Source: Adiantum capillus-veneris (Eukaryota > Streptophyta > Polypodiopsida > Polypodiales > Pteridaceae). Taken from it: a stretch of 64,000 nt of DNA. Made by a program: the position numbers and the translations under genes. This document shows, in pieces, positions 58,775 to 64,000 of this stretch (the stretch's first letter is position 1; each line of letters opens with the position of its first letter). Below the pieces are notes generated by a model. It was given only the letters and a program-made list of their open reading frames with translations, had not been told where the DNA came from and made no database searches. Where the stretch lies: assembly GCA_014529385.2 (NCBI GenBank), contig CM043969.1, positions 9,711,001 to 9,775,000 on the forward strand, read 5' to 3'.

Positions 58775-61700
58775 TGTCGTGCTATGACACGTACATAGTG
58801 GGAACGCATGCTACAAGATCTATCTTGCCATTTTTTAGATTCATAATTATATTTTCTATAATGTACATATACATATTTACGTATAATAATATGCTTTCTA
58901 TCTCATCCTATTATTTATCTCAAGGGTAACGTATTCTTACTTTACCACCAAAAAGTATTATGGGAAAAGCGTCAATAGCTCCGCCTCTTTAACTTGGGGC
59001 AAAAAGTATTGATTCTTTCTTTCTACCATCTCATTATTATCTCACACCCTGTCTAGATCCTATATCTAGGGTAATTTCCAATCTATATATATTCTATGTA
59101 TTTTTCATATTTTTCTTATATTTCTTTTTAAATAGCTACTAGGAGGGAATCAAATCCTAGTGGGACACTAGGTCGCATGATTTCAAAGATACACTTATTT
59201 TAATGCATTATTGCAAGTATGATTACAAAACTTTGTCAAGGAGCAATTTCATGCTTTCATATGGCATGAGGTGTCCATTGGAATCAAATAAAAGTCTAAG
59301 CTAAGGGGACCACAAGAAGACTTTTGCTGCCAAAATTGTACCCTATTTTGATGATTTTTTTACACAAGGTTCCAATCCGAATTGAAAAATGCATCTAAAA
59401 AAGAAGTCGTAGGTAATGAGCTGAAGTTTCTGTCCATATTTTTACTTTTTTATTTGGAGCCACGGTTGAGGAGATATAATCAAAATACTGGACCCCAGTC
59501 TGTCCACATCATGCAGGGACATCTCATTTCCAACTTTTCTAGTTTCTATTCACACTGGCTCTTCTCTTCTTTTGTAAACCCTTGTGGGTTCCCTTCACCT
59601 ATAAAAGGGGACATCTTCTTCCTTGAAAAAAAATCAAGCATTCAAGCCATTGATGAGAGGAATTCATGAGGGAGTGAGTAGTAATGCCAAATTGTACTTA
59701 CCCATTAACATAAGCCTAAGCCAACACTTTCTTCTAGAGGAAGAGTAGCCATTCTTGCATGCTATCCTTGGAAGATCAACTCTAATCAAAGAAGGTCTTG
59801 GACTTGGCGTATCAATCAAAGTTGAATTCTCCCCTCTTCTTCTCTCTTCATCAATGATGGTGCTGAAGGGTTTGTCAAGTAAGATGTGTTTTACATTGAT
59901 GTTTTCTTGATTTCTTGTTGTTTTGTTTTTCATCTCTAATCCAACATATATATAAATATATATATATAATATCATCTCCTTAACCAAACCTATCTCTCTC
60001 ACTCTTAGTAATTCATCCTCTCTACCAATTCTACGTTCTCCTTGGTACAGGTACAACTCTCCCCGCAGTATCTTTCTTGCCTATGGGCAAGAATACAGCT
60101 TGGGAGGGAAAATCTCTTCTCTTCTCTCATATCAACATTTTTCACATACTAGAGTTATCCTAGATGAATAATCCACATGATGATAATTTCTATCGCCTTC
60201 ACTCCGTATGATCTATGAGAATTAACGTATGGATTAGCCGTAAAATACACTTTCAACAACGTATAGTGTTTCTCTTTGGACCAGAAAGGCTCAATGAAAT
60301 ACTTCTATCACCAGATCCCATCATACTACCTCTCATAGACCATAACTTTTCTTTTGACGTAAGCGTAGTTATCTTGCTATGAACTAAGAGGATTTGTACA
60401 CTCAATTAATCACAATCACTAGACAAAATATATATATATTATGGTAAGCACAAAACTACAATTCCAAAGAACAATTCGTAGCCTATTTGGTCAGCCAAGA
60501 TTGAATGCCATTAACTCATCTATTAACACTAGAATGGTAACCTAACAGGACATAAAAGTGTCCTTTCAGAGTTTTGGGAAAATATTCCAAAACCATAGTA
60601 GATCCACTCATTTTGAAAAATCCTTTCATGAGCTTATAGTTCAATAACTACTACATATGGGAAAAATGAGAAACTTGTAATTTTTCTCATCCCTTGGTCA
60701 CTACAAGCCTCCAAAGTTGATGGACCAGTGCATTTTGCCAAAAATAGCAATTTCTTATGGTTGATTGCATATAAATAAGAGTGGAAATTTTTGTAGGACA
60801 TGAGATAAAATGCCCCGTTAACTTCAATGCGTTGGTGAACAAAACATATGGTTTCTTTTACCTCACTAATTTTTTTGGGCAAAAAAATAGGTACAAAAAA
60901 GTTGCATTTTTCCCATTCTGCGGACCTATCATCAAAGTTTCTATAGTCACGCTCAATACAGATACTATATACATGTTTTCTTAGTTCCCTTTGGGCCTCT
61001 GGATTCAAAAGGAGCCATGGAGCATGTCAAAAGGATAATGGATCTGTTACAATTGGAACCTTGGGGGCAATGATAAAGTGCTAAATACAGCAAACATGAA
61101 AAAACCGGGTTTAGCATTATGACCTCTAGAAACCCATAGAAACTACTCAATATCTAGCCAAGTTTGTAGTCTATGATTAGATATGGTCACTACCTACAAA
61201 ATACACACAATTGGCCTAAGAAACTAGCAATATTGAGAAATTTATACTTGCTACTCTAAAATGTATCGTATTCTTCAGCAATAAAAAAACTCAACCATCA
61301 TCATATACTATGCTATATAGCATATTAGGTCCCCCAAAACTTAAGGAAGATTAGCTTTATGTTATACATTACACTTACACAATCAAAATTGAATTTGGAT
61401 ATCAAGAAAGCCACCAAAAAAATCATAAAAGTGCTAATTTTGGCCAAAAAACAGGATTATGCAATTCTTGTAAATTGGTCATAACTTTCAATTTTAACAC
61501 TTAGCTCTCCCTACAAGCATCAAAACATGTTGAGAACTATGAAGGCCTAACCTTTAGCCATCTAAACCTCACAAACATGAAGTTTAGAGTGGTATAGTTG
61601 CCAAAAATTGAAAAAAAGCCAAAAACAGGACCCGTTTTTTCACACAGTTTAGGTTCAAAAATGTTGTGCAAGAGTAAGGTTAATGGTGAGATCGATACTA

Positions 61701-62133
61701 AAAAAAAAATGCTAAGTTTTTTTCAGATCATAAGGCAAATTTGTGGATATATAGCACATATAAATTCATTTTCATACTCTTCAAATAATTCAAGCAAAAT
61801 GGTCACTTAACAGGACACAAAAGTGTCCAAGGACATAAAAGTGTCTTGTTACCATTCTAGTGTTAACCCTTTCATACTACCCATGATACGATATGACCAT
61901 AGCCTTGAAGTTTTCATCTTTGTGTTATTTTCACATTCTCTTTTGTGTTCTTTCTTTGTGTGTGTGAGTGCAAGAGAGAAAGAGTGGGGCTTCTTTGATT
62001 GCACTTCTTTCCAAACCCTGGTCTTCATGGCATCTATGGTTTAACCCCTTCATATAGTTTTTTGGAGTTCTCTCACAAACTCTCACAGCCATAAGCCCGG
62101 TGCTTTCCTGGCAAGACCGCAAATTTCTCGGCA
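58775..62133 (+). repeat. 3' LTR of the gypsy element, carrying a 1.3-kb insertion
   Basis: The LTR sequence runs 58775-60526 and resumes at 61863. The part after about 62020 contains roughly 90 bp absent from the 5' LTR before the shared CGCAAATTTCTC end. Confidence 0.85.
60527..61862. mobile_element. piggyBac-like non-autonomous DNA transposon, 1336 bp
   Basis: The ends are perfect 15-bp inverted repeats, CACTAGAATGGTAAC, flanked by TTAA at 60523-60526 and 61863-61866. The sibling 5' LTR shows the same site with a single TTAA, so boundaries and duplication are certain. Subterminal repeats AACAGGACATAAAAGTGTCC occur once near the left end and twice near the right (AGGACACAAAAGTGTCC and AGGACATAAAAGTGTC). 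TTAA targeting and a (C)CCTAGAA-type end are hallmarks of piggyBac. No transposase frame longer than ~125 codons is present, so it depends on a partner elsewhere. Confidence 0.85.
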
Positions 62134-62137
62134 ACGG

Positions 62138-62508
62138 TGAGTAATTTGCAAAATGTTTCTTCTGCAAAGTTGTAGACCACGTCAAAACGGATGGTCTTAG
62201 TGGGCATAATGTCTAGATCTGTCTTCTACAAGAACAAAAACGAATCTGAAAATAGTGTTGCGGCGCACACAGTTTTTAGGGCAGCACCTTCAGTTTCACA
62301 CAATCTTTCACACTGTCTTCTGAGCTTCCACAAGAGCATACATCACTCTCAACTAATCTCACAAGATCCCATTGCATTCTCACAAAGCTTCCAAGATTTC
62401 CTTGATCTCTTTACCGTCGAGAGAGAGCGAGCTATCGCCTTGAAGCTCTCAAAACCGTTGTGCTCTCCGCAATCACCAAGCCGTAGCTCTGATACCATTT
62501 ACCCAACA
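62138..62508 (-). mobile_element. Element interior and primer-site motif right of the gypsy insertion
   Basis: On the minus strand TGGTATCAGAGC (62486-62497) is preceded by TGTTGGGTAAA (62498-62508), the first 11 bases of the copy 3 LTR. The sequence down to the ACGG duplication could be the 5' interior of copy 3. Beyond 62508 the expected LTR is not recognisable, so another copia relative is possible. Confidence 0.45.
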
Positions 62509-63560
62509 CGGTGCTAGACAAGGGGTCAGCAAGCAAGCAAGTAATGTATAGGTCCAAGTCAAGAATGCTTAAGCTAGATACAATGAATGAGTGTGTTGTT
62601 CATTGTCTCTAGCATTGTCTACGGTGGATTTTGCAATAAGATGGATACAATAGGGGGAGCTTGCAGTTTCCAGGACATGGTACTATGGAACCGGTGCGGA
62701 TAGGGGTACGAGACCCGTGGCTTGCAACAATGAGGGAAAGCTTGTGTGCATTGAGAGGGCATCATATTATTGATAGATCACCTTGTTACTACTAAATAAC
62801 ATGGAAGAAATCCTTGGGAGTCATTCTAATTTGGAGCCTTGATGCCCAAATTCTAATGCCAATGTAGAATAAAAAGAGGATACTAGGGGATATGTTGATG
62901 TGACAATATTTGTATCCATGCACCATTTTGCAGCAGGATTGTCAGAATTTCTACTACTTGAAAATACTTGAAAATAATAAAATCCTCTTGATGCATTGCA
63001 AGTCCCAAAAAACGTGACCTTCCTACATTGGAGGAGAAGCAAACATACCCTTCAACAATGGAGGAGAAGTGTAGTGTAACCATTCAATAGTGGAGGAGGA
63101 AATAAGGAAATGGGGGAAGGGCAGGTTCCCTATAATTTATAATAATTGGGTGAGGATAGTGTAGGCACGTCATGCAAGTGCATAATGCATTGATCACGAT
63201 CTTATGAACCCATGTCTATATAAATTTAATTATTACTAATGTCTACTAAATTCTAATTTTCCATTCTTGCAAGGTTTTGGTGATTGTTGACTTGTATACA
63301 TGCACTTTGGGATCAACTTTTGTCAAAAAATACAAGTACAATACTAGTGTTCCATTGGAGAATTGGAGAATATTCAATGGTGATCTGCTTCTAATTTTCT
63401 ATTCTTGCAAAATTTATATAATCATTAAAATTTGTACAAGTGCTCGAAATCAGTCTATAGTAGAGCAATCAAGTGTAATTACTTTTAAATTCAAATATAG
63501 TATCATTGATAATTTGTAGCTCAAACGTTATGTCACGAAATGTACTTTAAAAGGGTGAGG
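62509..63560. other. No gene recognised
   Basis: A/T-rich with GGAGGAG words near 63030-63100. Nothing supported. Confidence 0.4.
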
Positions 63561-63564
63561 TGAT

Positions 63565-63990
63565 CACTAGGCTCTACATTATCTTAAGGAAATGGATCAT
63601 GAGGGCACTTCTCCAAACAAAGTGACTTATGTGTGCATCCTCCAAGTCTATGTTGTAGTGGATGATAGTGGAGAAGGATAAGTAAATTTATAATGATATG
63701 TTGGTGCAAGGCTTCCTAGAACATAGTCTAGTGCTTTGTGGAAATCTACTGCAATTATAACATTGCTTGCACTCTATGTATAGATACATATTGGGTTCAA
63801 CCATTCTATGCAAACTAATCATGGAAAGCTAGTTTTAAAGTGAGTGTGTGTATGATGCTTTGGATCATAAATTTTTCATGAGTGTGTCATGTGCTAAAAT
63901 TATAGGTTTGTGGATCCAATCAATCTCATATGCTTGAAGGCTATGTAATTCTATTTTAGTGGTGAGGCAAGACATTATCAAAAGATGCAA
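63565..63990 (+). pseudogene. PPR (pentatricopeptide repeat) protein fragment
   Basis: ALHYLKEMDHEGTSPNKVTY followed by VCILQ fits a PPR repeat (A..LF..M...G..PN..TY...L). After a stop, MLVQGFLEHSLVLCGNLL fits the next S-type repeat (G......V...L). Further repeat-like pieces fade towards the window end. PPR proteins bind organellar RNA, and many loci are decayed copies. The stops at about 63679 and 63768 mark this one as a pseudogene. Confidence 0.55.
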
Positions 63991-64000
63991 AGGTGGGTCA

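Larger units (their letters stand above)
50015..62133 (+). mobile_element. Ty3/gypsy retrotransposon with two later insertions
   Basis: LTRs at 50015-51938 and 58775-62133 begin TGTCGTG and differ by a few per cent in the parts compared, so it is moderately recent. The target duplication is ACGG (50011-50014 and 62134-62137). A primer-like TGGTGAACCCGACG follows the 5' LTR; AGAGGAGGTGGA precedes the 3' LTR. Parts in order: gag (RMDRFNGKDVTKYLREYV, with CIWCDSTYHVRRVC), protease (ALIDHGSEINIMS), reverse transcriptase (LEPSCAPYSNKWFTVPKKN, FIDDLPIKG), RNase H, an integrase zinc domain (HRGAWTTFSKLKEKYWW) and an integrase core. It is broken, with about ten breaks besides the nested insertions. 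It lies inside the copy 3 copia-like element. Confidence 0.92.

Noticed and set aside
60527-61862. CACTA (En/Spm) element because the ends start CACTA
   Set aside because: En/Spm makes 3-bp duplications. Here the sibling LTR proves a TTAA duplication, and the continuation TAGAATGG is piggyBac-like.

Overview
The window looks like repeat-dense nuclear DNA from a plant with a large genome. The evidence is Ty1/copia elements primed by initiator-Met tRNA, Ty3/gypsy elements, a hAT transposase with BED and DUF659 regions, a plant-type LINE, a tRNA-type SINE, a PPR fragment, a DEAD-box helicase fragment and very long (CT)n/(CA)n arrays. The crowding of unusual intron-bearing DNA transposons suggests a fern or another non-seed plant, but that is inference. 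I see no host gene that is clearly intact.

Layout. 0-5.3 kb: copia-like fragment, decayed hAT transposase, decayed kinase-like gene on the minus strand. 5.6-15.2 kb: the most unusual object, a roughly 9.5-kb unit with short inverted ends (GGARAAATATGAACC) and possible TA target duplications. Two unrecognised plus-strand genes (A, B) run inward from the left. A large transposase-like gene (D) and a histone H3-like gene run inward from the right. The two sets converge on a compound 'palindrome of palindromes' at 9.64-10.48 kb. 15.2-23.2 kb: simple repeats, a degenerate 25-bp repeat, and a second decayed DNA transposase whose intron carries a 1.25-kb minisatellite.

23.2-26.8 kb: a complete-looking but non-autonomous copia-like element with a GTTTA target duplication; relatives lie at 0-0.3 kb and 47.3-50.0 kb. 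27.4-32.8 kb: a DEAD-box helicase pseudogene split by a very young Ty1/copia element (LTRs differ at about 1 of 227 bases, target duplication GGGGT). 33-47 kb: compound SSRs, an old gypsy RT fossil, a LINE piece between two ~360-bp direct repeats, a MITE candidate, a SINE, an unrecognised decayed coding stretch, an LTR/PBS remnant and small tandem repeats.

47.3-62.5 kb is a stack of nested insertions: a non-autonomous copia-like element; a Ty3/gypsy element inserted in it (target duplication ACGG); a TG...CA solo-LTR-like insertion in the gypsy interior (target duplication CATGT); and a 1336-bp piggyBac-like insertion in the gypsy 3' LTR (target duplication TTAA), whose empty site is preserved in the 5' LTR. 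The window ends with a decayed PPR fragment.

If the 9.5-kb unit is real, its genes may work together: D would be the transposase, A and B accessory proteins, the H3-like protein a chromatin-facing cargo, and the central palindrome a shared 3' region for both transcript sets. That grouping rests on position, strand and the terminal repeats, not on homology searches.
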